Below, one piece after another: positions 7,716 to 15,871 of a DNA stretch of 35,249 nt (position 1 is its first letter; each line of letters starts with the position of its first letter). The stretch comes from Halarsenatibacter sp964462585 (GTDB lineage: Bacteria > Bacillota > Halanaerobiia > Halanaerobiales > Halarsenatibacteraceae), in NCBI GenBank assembly GCA_964462585.1, contig CAYXAK010000011.1, positions 1 through 35,249 on the forward strand, in the 5' to 3' direction. Both the position numbers and the translations under genes were made by a program. The notes below the pieces were generated by a model. It saw only the letters and a program-made list of their open reading frames with translations. It did not search any database and had not been told where the DNA came from.

Positions 7716-9115
7716 TGGTCTATCATGGCGGCAAGCTCAGTTTTCTTGATGAAGAGCAAAAAGATCAGGTCCATGAGAAATCACTGAGGGTGCTGGAAGA
7801 GGTCGGTGTCAGGGTAGAGAATGAGGAAGCACTGAATCTCTTTAAAGATAGAGGTGCTGATGTCGAAAGGGAGGAGGAGATAGTCAAATTGCCTGCGGAG
7901 ATGGTAGAGGAGGCGATTGAGACTGCTCCCTCTCAGGTCACTCTTTACGGCCGCAGTGAAGAGCACAACATTGAGCTGGGTGGTACCAGAGTGCATATGG
8001 GTACCGGAGGCACCGCTGTCAATGTCCTCGACATTGATTCAGGTGATAAACGTGAAGCTGTCTCTGACGATGTGGCCAATACTGCAAGACTGGTCGAGAA
8101 TCTTGATAATATCGATTTCTTTGTAATACCGGTCTTTCCCAATGATGCCGGCAAGGAAGGGGCTGATGAGGCCAGGTTTTTCAATGCCCTGAAAAACACG
8201 AGAAAACACATTATGGGTGGAGTTTACACTCTGGAGGGGATCAAAAAGGTAATCGATACGGCCGTTAATATTGCCGGCTCGGAAGAGGAGTTCAGAGAAA
8301 AGCCCTTTATCTCCTTCATAGCAAATATAATGAGCCCTCTCTCCATGGAGAAGGAATATACAAAGTATTTTCATTATGCCGTGGAAAGGGGTGTGCCCGT
8401 TCTGGGACCTCCGGCACCGATAGCCGGAGCCACAAGCCCCATAACACTTCCGGGAACAATTGTACAGACCAATGCCGAGGCGCTCTTCACAGTTGCCTTC
8501 AGTCAGGTGATCGAGAGAGGTGCCAAAACGCTCTATTCGGTGGTGCCGACAACGATGGATATGAAGACTTCTGATTTCAGATTTGGCTCGATTGAGATGG
8601 GTATGATGAATGCTGCCTGTGCTGAGATGGCACAGTATTATGATCTGCCTATATACAATACTGCCGGGGTCTCGGACACCAAGATTCCTGATATTCAGGC
8701 CGGGTATGAGAAGATGTCTACAGTGCTGCTCTCGGCTCTGTCCGGAGCCAATTACATTCACGATGCTGCCGGCCTGCTCGATTCGGGTATGTGTGTGGCT
8801 TATGAGCAGTATGTTATCGATGATCAAATACTGGGCATATCCAACCGCGTTCTGAGAGGTCTGGAGTTCAGCGAGGAGAGGCTGGCCTTTGAAGAGATCA
8901 AAGAGGTGGGGCCGGGAGGAAACTTCCTGACCTGTGATAGCACTCTGGAATACATGCGCTCGGAGTTTTTTGATGATGCTCTTCACGAGAACAGCGACTG
9001 GGATGATTGGATAGAAGAAGGTTCGCCTGATGCTCGCGAGAGAGCAAAGGAAATAGCCCGGGATATCCTGGCTGAAGATCACAAATCCTTGGTGGAGGAG
9101 AATAAGTTCGAATAA
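7715..9115 (+). CDS. mttB: MttB-family (non-pyrrolysine) corrinoid methyltransferase, paralogue 2
   Basis: A 466-residue homologue of the gene two positions upstream, alignable over its whole length: HMGTGGTAVNVLD, NTRKHIMGGVYTLEGI, AGVSDTKIPDIQAGYE, YIHDAAGLLD and EVGPGGNFLT all have counterparts. It too lacks an amber codon. The best-known non-pyrrolysine relatives demethylate betaines onto a corrinoid protein. The start codon overlaps the stop of the small membrane protein (TAATG), with AAAGGAGG upstream. Having two diverged copies in one operon suggests either two substrates (for example a betaine and its partly demethylated product) or a heteromeric enzyme; the sequence cannot decide. 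Confidence 0.93.
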   Translation: MVYHGGKLSFLDEEQKDQVHEKSLRVLEEVGVRVENEEALNLFKDRGADVEREEEIVKLPAEMVEEAIETAPSQVTLYGRSEEHNIELGGTRVHMGTGGTAVNVLDIDSGDKREAVSDDVANTARLVENLDNIDFFVIPVFPNDAGKEGADEARFFNALKNTRKHIMGGVYTLEGIKKVIDTAVNIAGSEEEFREKPFISFIANIMSPLSMEKEYTKYFHYAVERGVPVLGPPAPIAGATSPITLPGTIVQTNAEALFTVAFSQVIERGAKTLYSVVPTTMDMKTSDFRFGSIEMGMMNAACAEMAQYYDLPIYNTAGVSDTKIPDIQAGYEKMSTVLLSALSGANYIHDAAGLLDSGMCVAYEQYVIDDQILGISNRVLRGLEFSEERLAFEEIKEVGPGGNFLTCDSTLEYMRSEFFDDALHENSDWDDWIEEGSPDARERAKEIARDILAEDHKSLVEENKFE

Positions 9116-9156
9116 ATTTCACAGTGGCTATCATTACAGGGGGGTATATGTAAAAG

Positions 9157-10551
9157 ATGTCATTTGGCCCGTATGATCTGGTAATGGATTTTGCTCTGAT
9201 GTCGCTTCTTCTTCTGCTGGCCCAATATCTGCGTGGTAAAATCAAACTTATACAAAAATTATATCTGCCTTCGTCACTCATAGCCGGGTTTTTGGGGCTG
9301 TTTCTGGGCCATCAGTTCCTTGATCTGATGCCCTTCAGCGGTCAGCTGGCTGATTATCCCTATATGCTGGTAGTAGTGCTTTTTGCTACTCTATTTATTG
9401 GCCGGGAAAAGATCAAATCCTTTGGCAGCATGGTCGATAAGGTTGGAGATACCTTCACACTCAATCTGGCTGCAGAAGTGGGAGGTTTTGGTACAGCCCT
9501 GCTGCTGGGCGGCTTTTTGATAAGGAGATTCTTTCCGGCAACACCAGATGCCTTTCCTCTGCTTCAGCCGGCAGGTTTTGTTGGAGGCCACGGATATGCA
9601 GCCGCTATCGGCGGAAGTCTGGAGACACTTCTCGACTGGGAGGGGGCCATACCTATAGGGCAGACATTCGCCACCGTAGGTCTCGTTTCAGCAGTTTTAT
9701 TCGGGCTTTTGATCATAAATATAGCCACCAGGATGAATGCCACCAGATTTGTTTCCACCATGGAGGAGCTTCCTGACAGCATGCGCACAGGTCTGGTGCC
9801 GGAAAATAAGCGCAATTCCATGGGAGATGAGACCGTTAACCCCATGTCCATCGACCCTCTAACCTGGCATGTTCTGCTGGTATTGATTGCCACCGCTGGC
9901 GGATATTATGGGTTTTACGCTTTTGCTGCCCTGCCCTTCGATGTAGAACTGCCCATGATGGCTCTATCCATGCTGGCCGGTGTAATACTTCATTTTGGTC
10001 TTAAAGGAGTGGGGCTGGGTGATTATGTCGATAGAAGAATAATCAAAAGGATCGGCAGCTCATCCACAGATTATCTGGTTGCCTTCGGTGTGGCATCGAT
10101 AGATGTCTCCATAGTGATGCAGTATATTGCACCGCTAATTATACTGGTGGCAATTGGAATTCTGTATAATATTCTTTTTCTCTCCTTTGCCGGCAGAAAG
10201 CTTTTCCAGAATTTCTGGTTTGAGCGCTCCATATTCTGCTTTGGCTGGACGACAGGTGTTGTGGCCATGGGAGTTACCCTGCTGAGAGTCGTCGATCCCG
10301 AATTTTCCAGTGGTACGCTCGAGGATTACGGGATGGCTTATGTTTTTATCTCGATTATAGAACTGGGTATAGTGGCTTTCACACCGATCTTTGCCGCCCA
10401 GGGATATGTTCTGAGCACCGGAGCGGTGCTTATGCTGGGCTGGGCTTTTCTCCTATTCATCACGGCTAAAAAATATGGTGTGCGCGGTGAAAAAGTCGAT
10501 GAGATGCGTCCCGGCGAGAGTGAGATCATATCTAGCCAGCAGGCCTCTTAA
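9157..10551 (+). CDS. GltS-like sodium:carboxylate (glutamate-type) symporter
   Basis: A 464-residue polytopic membrane protein with the GltS family look: N-terminal helices leading to a KLYLPSSLIAGFLGLFLG segment near residue 35-52, and the diagnostic GFVGGHGYAAAIGGS motif near 142-156, followed by further helices and a polar loop at about 200-225. Family members couple glutamate uptake to sodium. This one is longer than the usual 400 residues, and its substrate may differ, given that it closes a methyltransferase operon. The ATG at 9157 is 12 bases after an AGGGGGG site. A nearer ATG (9148-9150) is followed at once by a TAA codon and cannot be the start. A strong terminator follows. Confidence 0.82.
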   Translation: MSFGPYDLVMDFALMSLLLLLAQYLRGKIKLIQKLYLPSSLIAGFLGLFLGHQFLDLMPFSGQLADYPYMLVVVLFATLFIGREKIKSFGSMVDKVGDTFTLNLAAEVGGFGTALLLGGFLIRRFFPATPDAFPLLQPAGFVGGHGYAAAIGGSLETLLDWEGAIPIGQTFATVGLVSAVLFGLLIINIATRMNATRFVSTMEELPDSMRTGLVPENKRNSMGDETVNPMSIDPLTWHVLLVLIATAGGYYGFYAFAALPFDVELPMMALSMLAGVILHFGLKGVGLGDYVDRRIIKRIGSSSTDYLVAFGVASIDVSIVMQYIAPLIILVAIGILYNILFLSFAGRKLFQNFWFERSIFCFGWTTGVVAMGVTLLRVVDPEFSSGTLEDYGMAYVFISIIELGIVAFTPIFAAQGYVLSTGAVLMLGWAFLLFITAKKYGVRGEKVDEMRPGESEIISSQQAS

Positions 10552-10594
10552 TCCTGGCAGAATTCAAATAAAGCTGTTATTAGCTTTGTTGATC

Positions 10595-10629
10595 AAAATC
10601 ACCGCGGGCTGTTCCGCGGTGATTTTTTT
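10595..10629 (+). terminator. Rho-independent terminator of the mttC-mttB-gltS-like operon
   Basis: A perfect 13-base stem (10595-10607 with 10614-10626) around a 6-base loop; the distal arm ends in the T run. The A-rich left side means it could also work on the opposite strand. Confidence 0.92.
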
Positions 10630-10725
10630 GGAGTAAACAGAGGAAAAAAGAGGTATAGAGGGCAACTAAAAATTCAAAATTTGAAGTAATAATGGAAAAT
10701 TAAAAACATATAACAGAATTTTGTA

Positions 10726-10753
10726 TTGACTGTTGCGCTCACTGTGATAATAT
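10726..10753 (+). promoter_or_regulatory. Promoter of the OpuC-type ABC operon
   Basis: TTGACT (10726-10731), 16 bases, then TAATAT (10748-10753) preceded by the extended -10 dinucleotide TG (10745-10746). A short TCAC/GTGA dyad (10739-10747) overlaps it. The untranslated leader is about 130 bases and otherwise shows no recognised riboswitch; no gene is seen in 10552-10895. Confidence 0.7.
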
Positions 10754-10871
10754 AAAAATGTAGAGGTATGTTAAAATGACAAAGCAATGAATTCTACAGT
10801 TTTGCTGCTGTATATTTTCCCCACAAAAATTCCGAAAATTCATAATTAAAATATTCACAATACTGCCATCA

Positions 10872-10895
10872 GAATACATCTGGAGGGGGGTATTC
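10872..10895 (+). promoter_or_regulatory. Ribosome binding site enclosed in a short hairpin
   Basis: GAATAC (10872-10877) can pair with GTATTC (10890-10895), holding the GGAGGGGG site in a 12-base loop immediately before the ATG at 10896. Six pairs are weak, so the regulatory meaning is uncertain. Confidence 0.35.
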
Positions 10896-11522
10896 ATGGA
10901 AGTTTACAACTATATCATCAATCGCTCTGAACTTGTCAGCGGGCTTTTTCTGGAACATCTGTGGCTGATAATAGTTTCGGTGGGAATTGCCATAATAATA
11001 GGTGTGTTTCTGGGGGTTTTGATAAGTTATTTTAAGAGGCTGGCGACGCCCGTGCTCACAGCCTGTCAGGTGCTGATGACAGTGCCCAGCATAGCAATGC
11101 TGGGTCTGCTTTTACCCTTTTTCGGCATCGGATTTCAGACCGGGGTGGTGGCCCTCATACTCTATTCGCTTCTGCCCATAGTTCGGAATACTTATTCGGG
11201 TATAGATGAGATTGATCCGGCCATAATAGAGTCCGCTCGTGGTATGGGCATGACCAGATTTCGCATTCTCTACCGGATTAAACTGCCACTTGCATTCCCT
11301 GTCATCATGGCCGGAATCAGAACTGCCACGGTCATGATTGTGGGAATCGGGGCTATCGCTGCTTATGTGGGTGCAGGGGGGCTGGGTGAGTTAATCTTTA
11401 ACGGAATATCCCGCACGAATCCTCCCATGATTATAACCGGAGCTATATTTATTTCCATAATTGCCGTAGGCTTTGATCTGCTGCTGGGCTGGGCTGAGAC
11501 CAGCAGGACGATTGAGCATTAG
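10896..11522 (+). CDS. opuCB: Osmoprotectant ABC transporter permease (OpuCB/OpuCD type)
   Basis: A 208-residue inner-membrane permease with the ABC EAA-loop region near residues 110-150: SARGMGMTRFRILYRIKLPLA in part, followed by AGIRTATVMIVG and IAAYVGAGGLGELIFNG. These are hallmarks of the OpuB/OpuC/YehW permeases that import glycine betaine, choline, carnitine or related compounds. It pairs with the second permease encoded two genes downstream to form a heterodimeric channel. The start ATG follows GGAGGGGGG closely. The next gene begins almost at once, and gene order is permease, ATPase, permease, binding protein. Confidence 0.93.
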   Translation: MEVYNYIINRSELVSGLFLEHLWLIIVSVGIAIIIGVFLGVLISYFKRLATPVLTACQVLMTVPSIAMLGLLLPFFGIGFQTGVVALILYSLLPIVRNTYSGIDEIDPAIIESARGMGMTRFRILYRIKLPLAFPVIMAGIRTATVMIVGIGAIAAYVGAGGLGELIFNGISRTNPPMIITGAIFISIIAVGFDLLLGWAETSRTIEH

Positions 11523-11539
11523 TGTCGGGGGGTTATACC

Positions 11540-12649
11540 ATGATAAAGCTGGAAGATATCACCAAAGAATTTTCCGGGCTGGAAAGACCGGCTGTAGATC
11601 ATCTCGATCTGGAGATAATGGAGGGAGATGTTTGTGTTCTGGTCGGTCCCTCCGGCTGCGGAAAAACTACAACATTAAAGATGATTAACAGGCTGCACGA
11701 GCCAGATAAAGGAGAGATCTACCTGGAAGATCAGCCCACATCAGATATGGATGAGATAGAGCTCCGCCGAAGTATCGGTTATGTCATACAGGAAATAGGT
11801 CTCTTTCCCCATATGACCATAATGGAAAATATCGCAACTGTACCCCGGGAGCTGGGCTGGTCTGAGGATAGAATAGAAGAGAGAGTGGAGGAGCTGATGG
11901 ATATGGTGGGCCTGGACCCCGAGATTTACTGGGATAGGCTGCCGGCAGCCTTATCCGGAGGCCAGCGTCAGAGAGTTGGTGTTGCCCGTGCTCTGGCTGC
12001 AGATCCTCCTGTGCTGCTTATGGATGAGCCCTTTGGTGCCGTTGATCCCATCACCAGAGCAAACCTCCAGAATGAATTTTTGCGCATACAGGACCAGATG
12101 AACAAAACTATAGTATTTGTAACACATGATATTAATGAGGCGATTAAAATGGGTGATAAGGTTGCCGTTTTGAAGGATGGAAGTTTAGTTCAATATTCTT
12201 CTCCCCAGGAACTTCTAGATGCTCCCGCTGACGAATTTGTGGCCCAGCTGGTTGGGAAAAACCGCTCGATCAAGAGACTTCATCTGATCAGAGTGGAGGA
12301 GATAGTGGAGGAAGAGAAGGAAGAGCTCACAGTAGTCAGGAACTGCAGCCGGGAAGAAATGGAAAAGACACTGGAAAAGTGTGCTGAAGATGTTCTCTGT
12401 GTTGTGGATGAGGAGGGCTGTCTGATGGGGAGAATAGACAGACAGGCACTGGAAGAAGCAGGAGAATGTGCCGAGGAGCTGATGGACGATTTCCCCGACA
12501 CTGTCTCTGCTGATTCCACTTTAAATGATGCCCTTTCGCTGATGCTGGAATGTGGTGAGGGGTATGTGCCGGTCGTGGATGAGGAGCTGGGAAGATTTAA
12601 GGATGTTATCACACTTCAGGATCTCCTTCAGGAAGTGAGGGAGGAATGA
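11540..12649 (+). CDS. opuCA: Osmoprotectant ABC transporter ATPase with CBS domains (OpuCA/ProV type)
   Basis: A 369-residue ATPase. Visible motifs are Walker A GPSGCGKT (36-43), Q-loop YVIQEIGLFP (81-90), signature LSGGQRQRVGVARAL (138-152), Walker B VLLMDEP (158-164) and the switch histidine in VTHD (194-197). A C-terminal region (about 250-369) carries a degenerate and a better CBS repeat; in relatives, CBS pairs sense ionic strength or nucleotides and gate uptake. The start is ATG 11540, placed after the GGGGGG site; a GTG at 11522 overlapping the previous stop is less likely. The stop overlaps the next ATG by 4 bases, so the operon is translationally coupled. Confidence 0.93.
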   Translation: MIKLEDITKEFSGLERPAVDHLDLEIMEGDVCVLVGPSGCGKTTTLKMINRLHEPDKGEIYLEDQPTSDMDEIELRRSIGYVIQEIGLFPHMTIMENIATVPRELGWSEDRIEERVEELMDMVGLDPEIYWDRLPAALSGGQRQRVGVARALAADPPVLLMDEPFGAVDPITRANLQNEFLRIQDQMNKTIVFVTHDINEAIKMGDKVAVLKDGSLVQYSSPQELLDAPADEFVAQLVGKNRSIKRLHLIRVEEIVEEEKEELTVVRNCSREEMEKTLEKCAEDVLCVVDEEGCLMGRIDRQALEEAGECAEELMDDFPDTVSADSTLNDALSLMLECGEGYVPVVDEELGRFKDVITLQDLLQEVREE

Positions 12650-13368
12650 TGAAGAATAGGAATCTGAGATTGATTGCGATAACAGCCTTTATCTTCGCCC
12701 TGGCCGGGGGGCTTATCTGGTATGTCATTAATAACCCGACTGATTCTATGGTGGAGAGGATGCTTTCCTCCGAACAGATATCTCGCTCACTGCGAGAGCA
12801 TATTGTGCTAGTGGCCGTATCGATGGCCGGAGCACTGGCCGTTGGTATTCCCGGGGGTATATTTCTCTCCAGGCCTGGATTTTACCGGCTGGGAAAGATT
12901 CTGGAGAATGCAGTTAATGTGGGGCAAACTGTTCCCAGCCTGGCCATACTGGCCATCTTTTACACCTGGCTCGGACTGGGTTTTAACACGGCTGTATTTG
13001 CCATCTGGCTATATTCCATACTTCCCATATTACGAAATACTTTTGCAGGTATAACAAGTATCGATGATGAGATCATAGAATCGGCCAGAGGCATGGGCAT
13101 GACCCGGTGGAGAATATTGCTCCGCATAGAATTGCCACTTGCCGCGCCGATCATAGTGGCCGGTATAAGAACAGCTATCGTAATAAATGTGGGAACGGCC
13201 ACTCTGGCTACATTTATTGGTGCCGGTGGGCTGGGTGATCTTATTGTCACAGGCCTTTCTATAAGGCGCGATATGATCATCGTCACCGGAGCGGGATTGA
13301 GCGCTCTTCTGGCTATTCTTCTGGATTTCTGGATAGGAGAGATAAAAAATCGAATTGTCAAATGGTGA
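12646..13368 (+). CDS. opuCD: Osmoprotectant ABC transporter permease (second subunit)
   Basis: A 240-residue permease homologous to the first one in this operon: SARGMGMTRWRILLRIELPLAAP, AGIRTAIVINVGTATLATFIGAGGLGDLI and a VPSLAIL-like helix are shared. It has an extra N-terminal helix (about residues 8-28) and a longer periplasmic lead-in. Together with the other permease it forms the transmembrane pore for the ATPase encoded between them. The ATG overlaps the ATPase stop (ATGATGA arrangement), and GAGGGAGGA precedes it. A 35-base gap separates it from the binding-protein gene. Confidence 0.92.
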   Translation: MMKNRNLRLIAITAFIFALAGGLIWYVINNPTDSMVERMLSSEQISRSLREHIVLVAVSMAGALAVGIPGGIFLSRPGFYRLGKILENAVNVGQTVPSLAILAIFYTWLGLGFNTAVFAIWLYSILPILRNTFAGITSIDDEIIESARGMGMTRWRILLRIELPLAAPIIVAGIRTAIVINVGTATLATFIGAGGLGDLIVTGLSIRRDMIIVTGAGLSALLAILLDFWIGEIKNRIVKW

Positions 13369-13403
13369 AGAGGCCTCAATAAACCTTAAGGGGGGGTTTA
13401 ATC

Positions 13404-14336
13404 ATGAGGAAATTTTCCAATAGAACGGGGCTTATCATTGCTGGTCTGCTGGTAATGGCCATAGTTCTGGGCTGGACACTTTCTGCGGTGGCTGAAGACC
13501 CTGTTGTGGTGGGATCAAAGGAATTTACCGAACAGCTTGTTCTGGGACAGATGACAATTCAGATTCTGGAGGCCAATGGAATCCCGACAGTGGATGAGAC
13601 CAATCTGGGAGGGACCATTGTGCTCAGGGAGGCTCAGGAGATAGGTGAGGTGGATCTGGCCTGGGAATATACCGGCACGGGACTCATCACACATCTGGGT
13701 TTTGAAGATCCTATCACAGATCCCGATGAAGCCTACCAGGTGGTAAGAGATGAGGATTATGAGAGAAATCAGCTTGTCTGGCTTGATTATGCTCCACTGA
13801 ATAACACATATACAATAATGATGAGGGAGGAAGATGCCGAAGAACTTGGCATCGAAACAATAAGTGATCTGGCTGAGGCCATAAATGAAGGTGTTGAAGC
13901 TCCTGATCCGGGTCAGTGGGTTTTTGCCACCAATCATGAGTATTCAGTGCGCGAGGATGGGTATCCGGGTCTCACAGAGCATTATGGCTTTCATTTTGAT
14001 GGCACCCAGATCATGGACCTGGGTATAACTTATGGGGCTCTCAGAGATGGAGATGTGGCCGTGGCTATGGGCTTCGCCACCGATGGACGCATAGATGGTT
14101 TTGACCTGGTCAATCTGGAAGATGATCAGGAATACCATCCCGTTTACAACGGAGCTCCTGTGATCAGAGCGGAAACTCTTGATCAATATCCTGAAATTGA
14201 GGAAATCATGAGGGAACTTTCCCGTCTGCTCGATGATGAGACGATGCAGGAACTAAATGCTATGGTAGATATGGAGGGCTATGAACCATCCGAGGCCGCC
14301 GAGCAGTTTCTGGAAGAAGAGGGGCTGATCCAGTAA
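13404..14336 (+). CDS. opuCC: Osmoprotectant-binding protein of the OpuC-type transporter
   Basis: A 310-residue periplasmic receptor. The signal peptide (hydrophobic 9-28) ends in AVA at residue 30, giving a soluble mature protein without a lipid anchor; Gram-positive homologues are usually lipoproteins, so this supports a diderm cell. The mature start VVVGSKEFTEQLVLGQM is the family signature of OpuBC/OpuCC/YehZ receptors, and the two-lobed fold is suggested by AWEYTGTG near 91-98 and by MGFATDGRIDGFDL near 222-235. It binds choline, carnitine, betaine or similar cations; which one cannot be told. GGGGGGTT precedes the ATG. The chain is strongly acidic. Confidence 0.92.
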   Translation: MRKFSNRTGLIIAGLLVMAIVLGWTLSAVAEDPVVVGSKEFTEQLVLGQMTIQILEANGIPTVDETNLGGTIVLREAQEIGEVDLAWEYTGTGLITHLGFEDPITDPDEAYQVVRDEDYERNQLVWLDYAPLNNTYTIMMREEDAEELGIETISDLAEAINEGVEAPDPGQWVFATNHEYSVREDGYPGLTEHYGFHFDGTQIMDLGITYGALRDGDVAVAMGFATDGRIDGFDLVNLEDDQEYHPVYNGAPVIRAETLDQYPEIEEIMRELSRLLDDETMQELNAMVDMEGYEPSEAAEQFLEEEGLIQ

Positions 14337-14338
14337 AT

Positions 14339-14378
14339 AAAAAAACGCAGCCGGAGCGGCTTTAACCGCTCCGGCTGC
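14339..14378 (-). terminator. Strong hairpin best oriented to stop minus-strand transcription
   Basis: A perfect 13-base stem (14347-14359 with 14366-14378) follows the binding-protein gene. The run of seven A is on its left (14339-14345), so the T tract lies downstream only when read on the minus strand. In the plus direction it is followed by ATAATATT, giving weaker termination. Confidence 0.7.
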
Positions 14379-14403
14379 ATAATATTGAAGGCAGGGATGC
14401 TAA

Positions 14404-15858
14404 TTGTCATTTTACGAAAAAGGATTGAAGCAGCTGATATCGGAGCTGTCCCGGGGCGAAATCAGCGCTGTGGAGACCGCCGCGGAGTTCATGCGCAGAA
14501 TAGTTGAATATGATGATGAGATAAATGCCTTCATAAGTGTCAATGATAATCTGATAGCAGAGGCGGAGAAGGTTTCTTCTGCTGAAGACGGGGGTGAGCT
14601 CCGGGGAATACCCCTTGCTGTAAAAGATAACATCAGCACTGAAAATCTTCCCACCACCTGTTCTTCCCGGGCTATAAACTGGGATATGAGAAGATACAAT
14701 GCTGAAGCGGTGCAGGCCATTGTTGACGGTGGAGGCCTTATTGCCGGCAAAACAAATCTCAATGAGCTGGGTATGGTCTCTGCCAGCGGTCAGAATGCCC
14801 TGCTGGTGACCGTCAACCCCTGGAATAAGAAGTATCTGCCCGGAGGTTCGAGTGGAGGCTCTGCTGCCGCCGTAGCTGCCGGCATGGTTCCGGCCGCTTT
14901 GGGCTCTGACACGGGCGGTTCGATCAGGATGCCGGCCTGTTACTGCGGTGTTATCGGCTTAAAGCCCACCTATAGCCTTGTTTCCCGGCACGGACTGATT
15001 GCCTTTGCTCCCTCTCTGGATCAGATAGGTCCTATAACCAGATCGGTGGAGGATGCTGCTCTGCTGCTGGACATCATCGCCGATCGGCGCAGATTGAATT
15101 TTGCCGAACTGGGTCTGGAGGACTTTGATCTTTCCGATCTGAACAGGGATGACCTCTCCGGGTTTAAATTTGGTCTGGCCACAAATTATCTTGAGGATGA
15201 GAGAGTGGAAGCTGAGGTCAGAGAGAAGATAGAGGAAACTATAGATAAGATCTCAGGCCTGAAGGGACGGGTTGAAAATATTAAACTTCCTTCTCCGGAG
15301 CTGGTAAAATCCATATATTACATCATAGCCCATGGCGAGCTTTTCAAATGTTTAACCGAAAAAGGAGATTTTGGAGATAAATGCTTTCCCGATGATGCCA
15401 TCATCAATCGGCTGAGCGATAATGTAAATCTGCTGGGGCGTGAGGTCAAATTTAGAATTCTCTGCGGAAGTCTGATGCAGAGTGAGGGCTATGAGCAAAA
15501 ATATTTTGCCCGGGCAGTGAGAATACGGACTCTGCTGATAGAGGAGATGAGAAAACTGATGTCGGAGTATGACATAATTCTAACCCCGACCTCTCCCACT
15601 ATTCCCGGAAAAAAAAGTGAAGGTTTAAGCAGAAGAAAGGCCGGGGCCTATGATTTTCCCGATTTTACGATACTGGCAAATCTGACCGGACTGCCGGCCA
15701 TGACACTGCCCTGTGGTTTTTCCACACCGGGACTGCCCGTGGGGCTGCAGTTTATGTCCGATTTCTTTCAGGATAAGAAAATGCTGGCAGCGGCCGCCAA
15801 GCTGGAAGAGGAGCTCGATCTGCCCTCACTGGCTGAACCGGGGGTTAATTCGGATTGA
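14404..15858 (+). CDS. GatA-like amidase (amidase signature family)
   Basis: A 484-residue amidase-signature enzyme. The Ser-cisSer-Lys triad can be placed by comparison with GatA at Lys74 (GIPLAVKDN), Ser149 (PGGSSGGS) and Ser173 (GSDTGGSIR). It resembles the glutaminase subunit of the Asp/Glu-tRNA amidotransferase over its length, yet differs where GatA is most constant. The usual GSIRQPA is GSIRMPA, and the EASSNLARYDG segment has become HGELFKCLTEKGDFG. No gatB or gatC lies beside it. I therefore read it as an amidase of unknown substrate, perhaps acting on a compound related to the transporter upstream. TTG start with a GCAGGGA site. It is convergent with the regulator, 13 bases away. 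Confidence 0.82.
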   Translation: MSFYEKGLKQLISELSRGEISAVETAAEFMRRIVEYDDEINAFISVNDNLIAEAEKVSSAEDGGELRGIPLAVKDNISTENLPTTCSSRAINWDMRRYNAEAVQAIVDGGGLIAGKTNLNELGMVSASGQNALLVTVNPWNKKYLPGGSSGGSAAAVAAGMVPAALGSDTGGSIRMPACYCGVIGLKPTYSLVSRHGLIAFAPSLDQIGPITRSVEDAALLLDIIADRRRLNFAELGLEDFDLSDLNRDDLSGFKFGLATNYLEDERVEAEVREKIEETIDKISGLKGRVENIKLPSPELVKSIYYIIAHGELFKCLTEKGDFGDKCFPDDAIINRLSDNVNLLGREVKFRILCGSLMQSEGYEQKYFARAVRIRTLLIEEMRKLMSEYDIILTPTSPTIPGKKSEGLSRRKAGAYDFPDFTILANLTGLPAMTLPCGFSTPGLPVGLQFMSDFFQDKKMLAAAAKLEEELDLPSLAEPGVNSD

Positions 15859-15871
15859 GCCTGACCGAGAT

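Noticed and set aside
8039..9082. Long (347 codons) open frame on the minus strand
   Set aside because: It lies wholly antisense to the second mttB gene, shows low-complexity His/Arg-rich composition and no recognisable domain, and has no ribosome binding site. It is a shadow of the coding strand's codon bias.
5971..9115. Pyrrolysine (amber) methyltransferases
   Set aside because: Both MttB-family frames are uninterrupted by TAG, so pyrrolysine insertion is not needed.
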